This document shows, piece by piece, positions 13,081 through 25,740 of a stretch of 64,000 nucleotides of DNA. Under the pieces are notes generated by a model. That model made no database searches. It worked only from the letters and a program-made list of their open reading frames with translations, and was not told the origin of the DNA. The position numbers and the translations under genes are program-made. The stretch is from assembly GCA_018105865.1 (NCBI GenBank), contig CM030840.1, positions 9,909,794 through 9,973,793 of the forward strand, in the 5' to 3' direction. This DNA is from Metaphire vulgaris (Eukaryota > Annelida > Clitellata > Crassiclitellata > Megascolecidae). Within the stretch, counting starts at the first letter, position 1. Each line of letters starts with the position of its first letter.

Positions 13081-13449
13081 TATTAGACATTGACCAAAAA
13101 TTTATAAGAGAAAAGAAACATAGGACATTAAAAATAGAAAATAGCCAAGTGTCTCTGGACATTTACAGCAGTCCAAATAATTGCTGATAATCTCAAGAGC
13201 TTTAACATTTCAAAACAAACAACCAGTTACAGTATATGAATACTATGTGTTGTACGTGAATGTCATTTCATATTTCTACAGAACGTGACGTCTGTCTCTT
13301 TTATAAGTGTGTTAACACATTGACTGTCAGCAAAGTACTACTTAGATCTCATAAACATAGCGATGCATAAATATGTCGCTGGCCATTGAGTGAAAAAAGT
13401 GTGACGAGTTATCAAATCATCGGTGACCAACATGCTAAACATGCTTTAA

Positions 13450-13527
13450 CCCCTTTACCATCCAGATTTCGGTAATGTAATGTAAACACTAAACAGGTGC
13501 AATATTACATTACGGCCAGTAATGGGG
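13450..13527. mobile_element. Very short TTAA-flanked inverted-repeat element (piggyBac-type MITE)
   Basis: A 78-base segment lies between two TTAA tetramers (13446-13449, 13528-13531). Its ends CCCCTTTACC and CCCCATTACTGG (right end, reverse complement) are similar, and GTAATGTAAT recurs inside both ends in inverted orientation. It looks like a minimal piggyBac-type MITE. The small size makes chance harder to exclude. Confidence 0.55.
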
Positions 13528-13531
13528 TTAA

Positions 13532-14354
<823 letters not shown>

Positions 14355-14985
14355 TCACAATTTAACTGTAAATTCTGATATAAAAAATGTCTCATTATAA
14401 GAACAAAGTTCTATAAACAGAATTACAGTTATAACTTTAAACTGATTTATATTCAGGTGTATGCGTGGAAATACGGAAAACTTTAACCTCACAAGCAATA
14501 AACTGAAGAATAACTCAAAATGTCTGGTAAAATAATTATATTTGGTTACATACTTAACTAAAGAAATCATAAACTGCATAAAAATTGCAGAATTCTGGGC
14601 TCTTTATACACTATACATAACACCTTGAAATAACTATTTCTTGTGCTTAACTTTGCAGCCCCATAATGCCATATATAGTTTGGTTTCATAACATATTGGT
14701 TATGCAGATTGCTGGGGTGAAAGAGTTAAGGTTTCACACAAGTGATCCTTCACAAATTAAACAATATTGTGTTGATTGCAAAATCTGTAGAAAATGTTTC
14801 TGCAAATTAACCCTGTCACCCATAAGGCCAATATTTCAGCCTGGGAACCCTACCAGTTTTCGTAACAAAATTCTTGACGATTTCGGTGCATGTGAATGTA
14901 TTCTGTATTCCGCAATCAGATATATTACGTAGATATTATTACATCTCTAAAATTAATGGATCTCGAATATGTTCGACAAAAATTA

Positions 14986-15108
<123 letters not shown>

Positions 15109-15269
15109 TTACTTTTTTCATTCCAGATACTAAATTCCTCTAAACAAGCTATGGTTGATGTCTCACCACAAAGCAAGTTGATTTTAATTATGAAAAATAA
15201 AACAGCAGTCACAATTGTGCAAAAAAGCCGAACAACAAACACCAGGAAAATAGAAAGCCTGCTTTTACA

Positions 15270-17482
15270 CTACTAATAGTTGGAGTTGTGTTTGCCTACG
15301 ACACTCGGAAGATCAGCGTCTGAGCTTGCTGTGAGCTATAACCTGGTGATAACCGGGATCCTGGATGAAGTGGCTCCTACGACCGAGATCAGGGTGCGAG
15401 ACAGGCCTTTTTGTCCGTTTCATGACGAGGAGTGTCGGCTGGCTCGTCGGGCTGCGAGGAGAGCGGAGAGGTTGTCTCGGAGGGCTCAGAGCTCCGACGC
15501 GGAGCCGGTGGCTCGGGCTCAGTGGAGGGGGGCACTTGATCGGTATAGGCGGCTGGTCAGGGCTAAAGGGAGGGCCTACTGGAGGCAGACTTTTAGTCAG
15601 ACCGGGGCTGACGGGAAGAGGACATGGCGGGTCCTCAACACCTTGCTGGGAGAGGATAATAACACCTACGGTCCTGGCCCGGATTTCAGTGCAGAAGACT
15701 TCCACCAGTTCATCGAGGAGAAAGTGGCCAGGATACGTGACAGGACTGCGAATGCTGGTCCCGCGACTTTCTCTGCGCATGATGCGACTGTCGGTCTTTT
15801 CCTTCCGTCCCCTTGAGGAGGTGGTGGCCTTGGTGAGGTCAGCCCCAAATAAGCAATGCCCGGCCGACCGCTTCCTGTTTGGCTACTAAAGGACTCGATT
15901 GAGCTGCTCGCCTTTTATTAGAACGTTAATAACCGTGTCTCTGGAGACGTGTGAGTTTCCGTCTTAATGGAAACACGCGACCGTAAGGCCCCATTTGAAA
16001 CGGCCGGGGCTTGATTCGTCAGAGCCTGCGAGCTACAGACCAGTCTCCAATCTTACTTTTCTTTCCAAGCTGTTGGAGAGGTTGGTTAACAGGCAGCTCA
16101 TAGGGTTTCTCACTGCCAACGGACTCATGCCGCCTTTGATCAGTCAGCCTATCGCCACACTCGACTGAATCTGCTATTCTTAAGATCTTCAACGATCTTG
16201 TCGACGATGTGTCGAACGGACGGCTTGCACTCCTATGTCTCCTCGACCTCTCGTCGGCATTTGATTCTGTCGATCATGATATCCTTATACGCCGGCTTGA
16301 GAAATCGCTCGAGTGTGTGGTTCCTCCTTGCGGTGGATAGCCAGCTATCTCTCTGATAGAGTGCAATCTGTAATGTGCGGTGGGAAACTCTCTGGGGCGG
16401 AACGTTGGCTGTCAAGTTCCTGAAGGGTCAGTACTTGGTCCATTACTTTTTATTCTGTACACGGCTGATCTGAGATCAATTATTGCGGCCTTTGGACTGG
16501 CACCCCATAGCTATGCTGATGACAGTCAGATTTACTCGTCCTGCCTTCCTGGTGATGTGGAGGCGCTTCTCGAACGGTTCATCGAGTGTCTAGTCGCTGT
16601 CTCGGTGGGCGGAGGAAAATCGACTGGCCCTTAAACGTGGGAAAAACTGAGTTCCTGTGGGTTAGCACCCCTCGGAGAAGGATGCTGGTGAGTCGCAAAC
16701 CGTTCGCGATGGGTGATGTTACCATTGTCCCCTCCGGTGCGTCGCGGCGGCTGTTGGGGGTACTCTTTGATGGGACTCTTTCATTCGAGCCACACGTAAA
16801 CGATGTGATCAGGCGATGTCACTTTCAATTGAGAAGGATCCGATCAGTCCGCGATATCTGCCTGTATCCGGAGTGGTACACTTGGTCCGGGCCTTGGTGC
16901 TAACTAGGATCGACTATTGCAATAGTGTCCTGTTGGGCCTCCCGGTTAGCAAACTTGATCGGCTGCAGTCTGTTCTGAATCTCTCGGCGAGGGTTGTGTT
17001 CGGATGTCGCTGGTGCGAACATGTAATGCCACTTCTCAGGGATCGTCTACATTGGCTCCGAGTCCCTGAGCGGATTGTGTTCAAAAGATGCTGGCTGACG
17101 TACAGAGCGCTGCATGACCCGTGCTGTTCTGAGTACCTTGCCTCTCTTGTAAAGAGACCGCAGGGTAATGACAGGAGAGCTTCGCTCCGCTCGAGTCGTG
17201 GCGTTAAACTTCATGTTCCTCCCCCATCCAAGACCGCCAAGTTCGGACAGAGATCCTTCACTAGGGGTAATCCTATCTTGTGGAACTCTCTTCCTGATGA
17301 GACCACCATGGCTGCTACTCCCGAGCATTTCATCACGAGATTAAAAACGCATCTGTTTAGGTTGGGTTATAGTTGAGATGTTAAAGCGCTTTTGTTGTGG
17401 GCCTCAGCCTTGTTACAGCGCTATAGAAATTGTCAAGGAATGAATGAATGAATGAATGAATGAATGAATGAATGAATGAATA
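15270..17482 (+). mobile_element. L2-like non-LTR retrotransposon, 5'-truncated and decayed
   Basis: The order of pieces is: an Arg-rich linker after the endonuclease (15280-15816, CRLARRAARRAERLSRRA); degenerate RT motifs (SYRPVSNLTFLSK at about 16030); VPEGSVLGPLLF and YADD at 16400-16520; and the C-terminal domain ending VPPPSKTAKFGQRSFTRGNP and LKTHLFRLGYS, with a stop at 17376. Several frameshifts and stops interrupt RT. The 3' UTR holds AGCGCTTTTG and ACAGCGCTATAGAAATTGTC, then a (GAAT)n tail. The tail stops about 47 bases from a DDX3 splice donor on the other strand. Confidence 0.9.
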
Positions 17483-17528
17483 ATAATGAAACTACACAGT
17501 ATGAAAATAAAATTGTTGCAGGTCTTAC

Positions 17529-17768
17529 AACTCAAGTCTTTCATTGCGAGGCAGTGCTTTTGACCAGTCGACATCATCATCTTTACCACGACTCCATCGA
17601 TCATTTCTTCCACGGCTGTCATCATAACTATTTCTACCAATGTGTCTACCCCCACCAGCTGCTCCACCGCCCCAACGACCAGTGCCCTGGTCACGATCTT
17701 CTTCCAAAGCATCCCACCGACCACCGCGTGCAGGTTCTCCACCTCGAGAGCCTCCAGAATGATCATAA
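17529..17768 (-). CDS. DDX3: DDX3-like helicase, RGG-rich exon ending in WSKALPRNERLE
   Basis: This 240-nt exon is entered after TTATAGCAG and left at GAGTT|GTAAGA. It encodes a Gly/Arg-rich stretch (SGGSRGGEPARGGRWDALEE, then GRWGGGAAGGGRHIGR) followed by DDDVDWSKALPRNERLE. The D-W-(S/T)-K-x-L-P-x-x-E-R-L-E block is a DDX3/PL10 signature immediately upstream of the core. RGG repeats are likely RNA-binding and low-complexity. It begins and ends in phase 2, matching both neighbours. Confidence 0.94.
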
Positions 17769-18293
17769 CTGCTATAACAAAGATATAACATAAGGCAGAC
17801 AAAGTACTAATAAATTAAAATTATAATATAGCATCTTGTGAATACCATCTACTGAACAACAGAGCAATTAACTCAATTAACTGCAAATACACTAACTATT
17901 AGTATATCATTGCAACCTTCATTATCGTTAATATCAAAAGGATGCCTTAAATAATATCATAGCATAAATGCTAACCAAAGTCAATAATTTAAGTATAATA
18001 AGAATAATAAAAACCTAAGAAAAGACAGGTCCTTAGAATATATATTAGATTTAATCAGAGAATGTTAAAACATTACTGAAGAGTGGGTTTTACAGTAGAT
18101 GGCTTTGGCCACTCTGAGGGAAAATCATTACACAAGTCATTGTTCTAAAGCAGTTGACTTAATCATAAGTTAATCTTAATCATGTGCAAAATGCTGCAGC
18201 TCGGCTTGTAACGACTACACCTCGTTGGGCTCACATCAAGCCTATGCTAAGATCGCTGCACAGGCTTCCTGTGCGGTTGAGAACTCTCTTTAA

Positions 18294-18837
18294 CCCTTTA
18301 ACGGGCAGCGACGTTTATAAACGCCGGCAGGAAGTGGTCACGAAACGGCAGCGACGTTTATAAACGCTGTTGCCACTTCAAAGGCTATTCACGAACGAGC
18401 AGCGGCGCCTATAAACGCTTCTTCAATGGAATATCGCTTTAGTTATTATCCATTCGCAAGATGGCAGCTCTTTTTAGCTAGTGTGGCCTCTATAAGCAAA
18501 AAGAATATATTTTAAGTGACCGAGGGGTCGGATTTTGACCAGCATTCATTTTGTCCTTGGTCAAGGTGAAGATGGCTTCAGAGGAAGCGTGGGAACTCTG
18601 TCTTGCGCTTTGCTGGAAGAGTCGGAATTCAGACGCCTACGACAGTGAGTCAGAAGTGGATGACTCGGAGGCTGAAGCTGACGATCTGGTAATCGCCGAC
18701 AACGACGCATACAGCGAAGGCAGCGATACGATAACGGTGGTACAGTATCCTCTGATACTAGTAATTTTGCTTGGGGTGATACTCCCAGACGCATTCCTGT
18801 CAGTCATAGTCTAATTTTCATTTGTTTTTGTATGTAC

Positions 18838-18868
<31 letters not shown>

Positions 18869-19700
18869 TTTATGTAAGTTTATGTCATGTTTATGACTAT
18901 GTTTGGTTTTATTTGTCAGATTTCCAGATTTTTGAGAAATTCTCACTTCTGCAAAGGATGCACGCCACGCTTTCTACCGAAGAAACCTAATAAATCCACC
19001 AAATTGGGTCCGATCTTCAAAATTTTTGAAGCTATCTGTTCCCAAGACACCCACCTCCAACTTTGCCACTGAACATATGAGGGTCATCTCTGAAAAAAAT
19101 TTTATTGACCATTGAAGTAAATTTTTGGGGTTCTATTTTTGGCCCGTAGGGGGGCCCAACCCCGAAATTTCTTTTTCGGCACGAATGGATGGTAAGTACA
19201 ATAAAAATGCTAAAGAATGATGTAAACCACATCTTTCTAGCTTCTATATAGCCTGTTACCTTGTGTGTTTCAGAATTCCAATTTCACGCTAAAAACTGCA
19301 ATTGGCCGATCAACTGGAGCTTGGTGTAAAAACTAATAAATCCACCAAATTGGGTCCGATCTTCAACATTTTTGAAGCTATCTGTTCCCAAGACACCCAC
19401 CTCCAACTTTGCCGCTGAACCTAGAGGGGTCATCACTGAAAAATTTTGCTATTGCCCCCAGAACAAATTTTTTGGGAGGGGGTCCAATTTTGGGCTGTAG
19501 AGGCCAAACCCCAAAATTTTTTTGCACGGATGGATGGAAAGTGCAAAGAAAATGCTAAACAACGGTGCAAACCGATCTTTGTAGCTTCTATATAACCAGA
19601 ATTATGGCAAGTTTAAAACGTACATGTTCACAGTTCATATGAACGCTTTTCCCAAAAATTAATTAAAACGTCTTGTAAAATTTAATTACCCCGCTAAGGG
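18294..19700. mobile_element. piggyBac-like element, copy B, retaining part of a transposase N-terminus
   Basis: TTAA flanks are at 18290-18293 and 19701-19704; the ends are CCCTTTAACGGGC and CCCTTAGCGGGG (reverse complement of the right end). Three units near 18301, 18343 and 18395 each read like GGCAGCGACGTTTATAAACG, an imperfect palindrome that differs from the motif in copies A and C. A conserved CTTTAGT.ATTATCCATTCG segment follows, then an acidic ORF start, then two imperfect direct repeats (about 19003-19256 and 19345-19600). It is the longest copy of the three. Confidence 0.87.
18572..18814 (+). pseudogene. Possible piggyBac transposase N-terminal remnant
   Basis: From ATG at 18572 the frame gives MASEEAWELCLALCWKSRNS, then an acidic stretch DSESEVDDSEAEADD and SEGSDT. 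Acidic, Ser/Asp/Glu-rich N-termini are typical of piggyBac transposases, and the position just inside a TTAA-flanked element fits. After about 60 codons the similarity would continue only in another frame (SSDTSNFAWGDTPRR), and the catalytic domain is absent. This is inference from composition and context, not from a diagnostic motif. Confidence 0.5.
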
Positions 19701-20049
19701 TTAAAATCAACTCCATAGTTGCCTCAGAGGAGAAGCTCCACAATACCTGATTAATGACTGTCGCCTTGTTTGTGCAACTAAAAGATCCATGGTGCTCAGG
19801 TCGGATGACTCAAGATTACTCTCTACCATGCGAACTCGCAGCAAAATCGGAGACAGGACTTTCATTGCATCCGGTCCTCACAACTGGAACTCCCTTCCTG
19901 TCTTTACGTGATAATACTGTCTCACACGCAGTCTTTTTGAGCAGACTGAAGACACACTTTTTTATTCGGATTTTGACTCTGCAGTAGCGGCACATTTGTA
20001 AAAATAGCGCCTTGCAATCTAGTATCTATCTATCTAATTTGAGATAGGT

Positions 20050-20213
20050 TTGCAGAGGTTGGGAAATCAAAAGTATTATACATCATGAACAGCTTGTTTA
20101 AAAGCTTCTTTACCTGTCAAAGTGCCTTTCACTTTTACCTTCATTTCCATGGCGCTATATAAATTGTCTTGCTAATAATAATAATAAAAATAATAATAAT
20201 AACAATAATAATT
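20050..20213 (+). mobile_element. L2-like 3' tail with (TAA)n
   Basis: GGCGCTATATAAATTGTCTT followed by CTAATAATAAT is the standard 3' end seen on other L2-like copies here. Only the tail survives. It meets another L2-like tail in the opposite orientation at about 20213. Confidence 0.6.
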
Positions 20214-20640
20214 CATTCATTCATTCATTCATTCATTCATAACTGACAACTTATACAGCGCAGTATGCATGACAAAAGGTCAAAATCAAGAGCACTTTAC
20301 AACAAATAAAATATCTCAACTGTACGAAATATTAAACAAGTGTGTTTTGAGTCTTCTGGCGAACATTTCAGGAGAAGTCACTTCTGTCACGTCATCCGGC
20401 AGTGCGTTCCATAGAGCCGGATTCCCGCATCAGCGCCGTTAGATAGTCCGGGCAGGTGGGATCCTGGAGCATTCGATAAGTAAACCAGCATCGTTTGTAC
20501 CTGATCCTTTGCAGAATCCGCAGCCAGTGGAGCCGGTCTCTCAGTCTCTCAGTATCGGTGTTACATGCTCGTTCCACTTGACACCAAAGATCACTCGAGC
20601 AGCCGCATTTAGAACTGACTGCAGCCGATTCAACTGACAA
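20214..20640 (-). mobile_element. L2-like 3' fragment, minus strand, (GAAT)n tail
   Basis: The minus strand reads LRDRLHWLRILQRIRYKRCW, FTYRMLQDPTCPDYLTAL, then broken frames and a 3' UTR containing GTAAAGTGCTCTTGATTTTG, ending in a (GAAT)n tail at 20214-20240. It matches the C-terminal domain of the 15270-17482 copy. Confidence 0.8.
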
Positions 20641-20670
20641 TTTTCTCAGTTGATATATGTCAGTTGATAT

Positions 20671-21439
20671 ATGTCAGCTTTTGTCCGTGACCTAGGCGTC
20701 TACATCGACGCCGATCTGTCGATGCGGTCGCACGTCACGAGAATTGTGTCGAGTTGCTTCGCAGTCCTAAGGCAACTACGCAGCATACGTAGGTCCGTCA
20801 CACCATCGGTGATGCAATCACTCGTTGTTGCATTGGTGCTCAGTCGTCTATACTACGGCAACTCGACGCTTGCTGGCGTCTCAGGTCACCTGATTGCAAA
20901 ACTGCAGTCAGTCCTAAACGCAGCTGTCTGTTTGATTTTTGCAGCTCGGAAATACGATCACGTGACGCCTCTTCTACGCGAGCTACACTGGCTTCGTTTC
21001 CCGGAGAGGATAGATTTCAAACTTGCTACGTTGGCATTTAAATGTCTCAATGGATTGGCGCCGTCATATCCGGCAAACGCTTTCGGCCGCATGTCTGATG
21101 TCAAAACTTGATGCCACCTGCGCTCGGCATCTACGACTGACGTTCTCGTGCCTCGAGTACGGCGTTCAACGATCGGTGGCCGTGCTTTTCCGGTCACTGC
21201 TGCTCGCGTCTGGAATGGACTTCTGCCTCACATAAGGTCATCAACGACGCTGGAGACATTCAAGAAGCACCTTAAAACTGAGCTATTCATTAGATGCTAT
21301 GATGTAATGTGACCACCTCTCTGTACTTATATTATAGGCAATTTTATTTCTGTTTCATATTGTTATTGTTACGTGCCCTTGCAGTCGTTAGACATTATGT
21401 CACGTTAATCTTGTAGTTTAATAATAATAATAATAGTTG

Positions 21440-21486
<47 letters not shown>

Positions 21487-21505
21487 TAATAATAACAATC
21501 TTTTT
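20671..21505 (+). mobile_element. CR1/L2-group retrotransposon C-terminal fragment, second subfamily
   Basis: The frame gives VRDLGVYIDADLSMRSHVTR, LVVALVLSRLYYGNSTLAG and LQSVLNAAVCLIFAARKYDH. A frameshift near 21108 leads to DVLVPRVRRSTIGGRAFPVT, AARVWNGL and FKKHLKTELFIRCYDVM with a stop. This subfamily differs from the dominant L2-like one. It ends in a long (TAA)n tract at 21420-21495. Only the part after the RT core is present. Confidence 0.8.
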
Positions 21506-21545
21506 TGAAGTGTGCACATTAAAAAGCAACTACAGCGCTAAATGC

Positions 21546-21547
<2 letters not shown>

Positions 21548-21600
<53 letters not shown>
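21548..21600. repeat. (TA)n microsatellite
   Basis: An uninterrupted run of TA dinucleotides in intron sequence. Apparent Tyr-Ile ORFs across it are artefacts of the repeat. Confidence 0.95.
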
Positions 21601-21605
<5 letters not shown>

Positions 21606-22495
21606 GGCAGATTAACCCGGCAAAACCATTAAGGACAGATGATGGCACTAATAGGGGATAGGACTCAAAAGATAAAGTTAAAGTCAAAGTGGGCTTTATA
21701 CAGGACTGAAACAGCTGGGTTGACAACAGAGAAAAAGAATGAACAGCGCTAAGTTTACAGCTTGTAGAGTTCAATCACTATTTACATGCCGTACAATATA
21801 AAAATATAAAACAATGAACCAAAATGAATATCAAGTAGTCAAACTAAGTCAACTGATTTCATCTGAACAACATCAAGGTCAAAAGGGTTACAATTCTATC
21901 AGGTGTGTGTCTTTCTGACTAGTCATAAAAACTGTGCCCTACCTGGCCAATCATTTCTGGCCAACCAGTCCTTTACAGCCAGCAAACAGATTATTCTGTA
22001 TGTGGCAGATACTCTTGAGCAATTGAAGTAAGGACAAAATGATTTGTCGTTTATAATACAACACTTTCAAATACAACCACAGCTGCCTGCCATAATATAT
22101 GTGATAGCTTCTAAAATGTATACAATGTTTTGCTTTGCAGTAAGAATTGATCAGTGCCTAGCACATCAATATTCAAAATATGTACTGGTAAATATTCTAC
22201 AAAGAATATCGTCACTATGTGACCATTTTTCAGATTTTTGTTTTTTTGCATTTTTTTACACGTCACGATACTGTACATGTATGGTCAAATACTTGTCCTT
22301 AAATTTGAAAGGGAACATACAGTATATATTTGCTATTTATCATCATTTAATTTTTATAATGCGCTATTGAGATACTGTGACGTTTTTTTCATTTCCTGAA
22401 AAGTTTTGTTTTTTGCACATGTGAGGTATTACTTAGACTGCAACGATATATTGTTTACAATTTGAACAAATAAAACGTCAAAATGATCTGCATAC

Positions 22496-22672
22496 CCCCC
22501 TCTTCTAGAATCACTTCGGCCATTCCATTCCCTAGAATTTCCATCATTTCTGTCATCCCATTTTCCACCAGAACGAGCTTGATCTCTTTGACTATTTCCA
22601 CCACCCCGGTAAGAAGGGCCATTTTCATTGTCTATGCCATCTCGGTCAGCCTGCCCACCACTGCGTCCACTT
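22496..22672 (-). CDS. DDX3: DDX3-like helicase, N-terminal RGG/acidic exon
   Basis: This 177-nt exon is entered after TTTTTGTAG and left at AGGGG|GTATGC. Its first base completes an Arg codon (AG|A), and the rest encodes SGRSGGQADRDGIDNENG, SYRGGGNSQRDQARSGG and WDDRNDGNSREWNGR. It is low-complexity, rich in Gly, Arg, Asp and Asn, as in the disordered DDX3 N-terminus. Without the phase match to 33857 and 17768 it would not be identifiable alone. Confidence 0.88.
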
Positions 22673-23106
22673 CTACAAAAATTACAAATTATTTTATCAA
22701 GCAACTCGTCCTCTTAAAAATATAATCAGTACCTCACATTTACCACAGACAATATATTGATATTGTATTTTTAATAAATCTTAACAAGTTATTATTATTA
22801 TTATTGCCAATAATTTAATAACGCTGATCTACAAGTCAAAAATAAATTAGAAGAAAACAGTCAATCCTCATCAAATTCAATGTCCTAAATCATCAAAAGA
22901 TACTTCACACTAAAACAGCGGTGATTTAAGTCTACCTATAGCGGTGGAGTGTGTCAATTGACGCATCAAGCATCAACCGCCCTCCTGCGGTACAGTATGA
23001 GTAAGGTCATAAGGCTAATTTACATTTGAGCCTGGTAGCAGGGTATGTTACAATGCCAGCTAGCTCAATCAGAGCATCTTCTATTGGCGTATTAAGGGGT
23101 GGAGGG

Positions 23107-23500
23107 CAGTGATGTTAACAAGGACCGACCCCCCAAGGACGAGGATAAGGACAAGGACCGACTCCCCAAGGACGAGGATAAGGACAAGGACCGAACCCCC
23201 AAGGACGAGGATAAGGACGAGGACCGACCCTCCAAGGACGAGGACAAGGACTTACCCCGCAAGCACAAGTACCACAAGAACTGACCCCCAAGGACAAGGA
23301 TCAAGGACAAGGACAAACCTCTGTCAGACAAAAAAGTCAGATAGGAAAAAACCAAACACAATTTCAATTCGAATCACAAAATTAGAAAAGCAAAATTTTT
23401 TTAAAAACATAATGTAGTCAACAGCAATACTTCATTTCAAATGCGCCTTTAACTTTAGCCACCTAGCTATGTTACTGCGCTTAAGAAATTGTCAAGTTTA

Positions 23501-23542
<42 letters not shown>

Positions 23543-23991
23543 TAGTAATAATAAATGAACAAGTGTTTCCAGCAGCTGATCAGTCATGCACACACGGTGA
23601 GGTCTAATTATGAGACCACTTTGCAAAAACACTCGTTCAACTGGAGCCAACGTTGCAGGGAAACAAAAGATTCTCTAAAGAATCAACTGGTATTATATAT
23701 AGGAAACAATGACTAAACATTTAGAGTAACTCAACGCAAGTATGTAGCCAAATATAAATCCACATACTACTCTTACCTTGGAACATAATTATTAGTACAA
23801 TTGAAAATGGTATACAAGTAATTTGGTCCTTATAAGGACTTTTCAAGGACTAAGTTACAAGGACCAGGACAAGGACCGATCTACAAGGACAAGGATAAGG
23901 ATGAGGACCGAACCCCCAAGGACGAGGATAAGGATGAGGACTGACTCCCCAAGGACGAGGACAAAGACCAGGACAAGAATTAACATCACTG
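23107..23991. mobile_element. hAT element with AAGGAC arrays, copy 1
   Basis: The termini are CAGTGATGTTAA in inverted orientation, and perfect 8-bp direct repeats GTGGAGGG lie outside (23099-23106, 23992-23999). Both sub-ends carry tandem AAGGACGAGGATAAGGACA-type words (about 23120-23260 and 23850-23970). The interior matches copy 57321-58146 and, on the minus strand, holds part of an hAT transposase C-terminus (TDQLLETL). It is interrupted by a short L2-like tail at 23447-23556. Confidence 0.92.
23447..23556 (+). mobile_element. Tiny L2-like 3' end inserted in the AAGGAC hAT element
   Basis: About 55 bases of L2-like 3' end (GCGCCTTTAACTTTAGCC through GCGCTTAAGAAATTGTC) plus (TAA)n interrupt a segment that is continuous in the sister copy near 57635. 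AAAT appears on both sides and may be the target duplication. It is an extreme 5' truncation. Confidence 0.8.
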
Positions 23992-24777
23992 GTGGAGGGG
24001 TGGGTCCACCCTGGGCAACATAAGAAGTTGCTGCAATTACTTTTCTGCCAATAAATAACCACAGCAAGAAAAAATTGCCTAGTATTGGAATGCAACAGTC
24101 ATTTCTGATCCATGCAGCTATGCACATTTACATGTCCCACGCCTATGTATACTTTTATGCTATTGAATAGACATTACCAGTAGTAAATAAATGCAAACAG
24201 AAGCTAATAACTCTTGCCTTTGCCTTAATTTAGTTTTAATAAAAATTCTGATCACATTTACTGAATAACAAAGTAAAACACTGAAGGGTTTGTATTTTTC
24301 TGGGAGTGGGACAGCACCTGGAATTGGGGCGGCACCAATGACACCACCTGGCCACCAAAATACCAAGTACATTACAGGATGGTACATTGTGGGAGTCCAT
24401 AACTGAAATTGCACCTCATGGACGACTGTAAGCACAAAATGTATTTTCTGTGAGCCAGGTCTATCAAACTACTCAAACAATGAGAACACCAGTCAATGCA
24501 TTCAGATTGCTTGTGAATAAAGGTATGACTCATCATATCAAGTATTATAACGTCAAGTATATGCGTATGTATGACTCATCTTGGAACATTACAGACAATT
24601 AGCTTGATTTATTAATTTGTGTGTTGTACTTGATGGGCTGCAAGAACTGCAAGAACAAGAACTCCAAGAACTTTTGTCTGCATTTACTGTTGTCAGAGAA
24701 GTATGGGTGCTATGCCTATAGCCAGGCAATGCCACAGGATAAATTCAAAGAATAAAACGCTATCTTAGATTTGACAT

Positions 24778-25690
24778 GTGCTAAACACGAGAAGAGAGTG
24801 TATGGAAAGACAAATTCTGCATGATCTCCTGGGTTATGGAAAGATTAGTTTATTACAAATAGTCAGAATTTTGTATTCCACACAACTCACAGTGGATGAA
24901 TTGTTTTCCACCAAGGCTCGCTGCATATTAACACAATATATGACAAACAAGTTTGACAAATTTAGAATCACGATGGGATCCTTGCTGAAGGGAACACAAA
25001 CTACTGTCGAAATGTGAACCCATATCTTGGAAGAGATGAGAAAAGAGTCGACCAGCTGGGAATTCATGCAGCGATGACCCTCATGGAGCCCTACTTCAGT
25101 TGTGCTTCAGTAGTTACTATCAACAACTTTTCACCAGCCGAAACCTTTCTCAAAAACATTTGGGAAAATGACATCCTTGGTTGACAATTTACTCTGTAAC
25201 AGGAAAGAAATTCTGAAGTCAACGGCGATGGCAGTACATGAGTCTGTGTTGTATTCAAATGGATCAATGAATCTTGTGAAAGATCAGGACAAACCAGGTA
25301 AGACTGCAGTATTGCTATCAACGCTGCATTCTGCATCGGCTGTTTTCAGAACTCACCAATGCAGCCGCATCAGCAAAGATTCCAGCGCCTGTCAAGTCAT
25401 CACCAACTACAGGTCTACTGAAAGTGAGTGAACTTTCAAATAAAGGCAGCATGTAACTGAAACAGAACTGTCATAACTTGGGATGTATGTAATCATTCTG
25501 TGTCACAGTGAATGGCAAGTGTTTGTCCAAAGCATGCACAGCATGCAAGAACAAGGCCGACTGACTGTGTTTAGTACTGAAGTTGACAATGTGTCAATTC
25601 ACACATGCTGCATTCTAGATAAAGGATGCTGTGTAGCACACATATCTAAAGGTAAAGGGATTCTGTTTAGTTTTCAATGTAGTATGTAAA
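24778..25690 (+). pseudogene. Decayed piggyBac (PGBD-type) transposase
   Basis: The piece QLTVDELFSTKARCILTQYM, TNKFDKFRI corresponds to the conserved piggyBac block with the catalytic Asp followed by K-x-R-C...QYMxNKPDKFGIK. In other frames NPYLGRDEKRVDQLGI, LMEPYFS and VTINNFSPAETFL match the second catalytic region (LMEPY..., TTDNFFTS), but the expected Asp is Asn here. Near 25510 VNGKCLSKACTACKNK resembles the Cys-rich C-terminal domain. Many stops and frameshifts show an old copy. Its TTAA ends were not located. Confidence 0.75.
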
Positions 25691-25740
25691 ATAAATAAGC
25701 CAAATATTTTGAGATTTTTCTTAAAGCAATTATATTGTAA

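Larger units (their letters stand above)
18189..20036 (+). mobile_element. L2-like 3' fragment split by piggyBac-like copy B
   Basis: The left part reads VQNAAARLVTT, PRWAHIKPMLRSLHRLPV up to 18289. The right part from 19705 reads LHNT, RSDDSRLLSTMRTRSKIG in broken frames, then FLSRLKTHFFI, and a tail with ATAGCGCCTTGCAATC and (TATC)n at about 20020. The interruption is the TTAA-flanked element 18294-19700. Frames are degraded on both sides. Confidence 0.75.

Noticed and set aside
15313..15889. Long open frames antisense or shifted over the L2-like linker (155 and 174 codons)
   Set aside because: The Arg/Ala-rich GC-rich linker is open in several frames. Only the 15280-15816 frame matches the homologous linker of the copy at 30546-31025.
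22483..22725. Plus-strand ORF opposite the DDX3 exon at 22496-22672
   Set aside because: Ser/Ile/Thr-rich shadow of the RGG-coding minus strand; no similarity.
23099..23284. Lys/Asp/Glu-rich ORF (KDEDKDKDR...) and its frames
   Set aside because: This is the translation of the AAGGACGAGGATAAGGACA array at the hAT end; all frames stay open because of the repeat.
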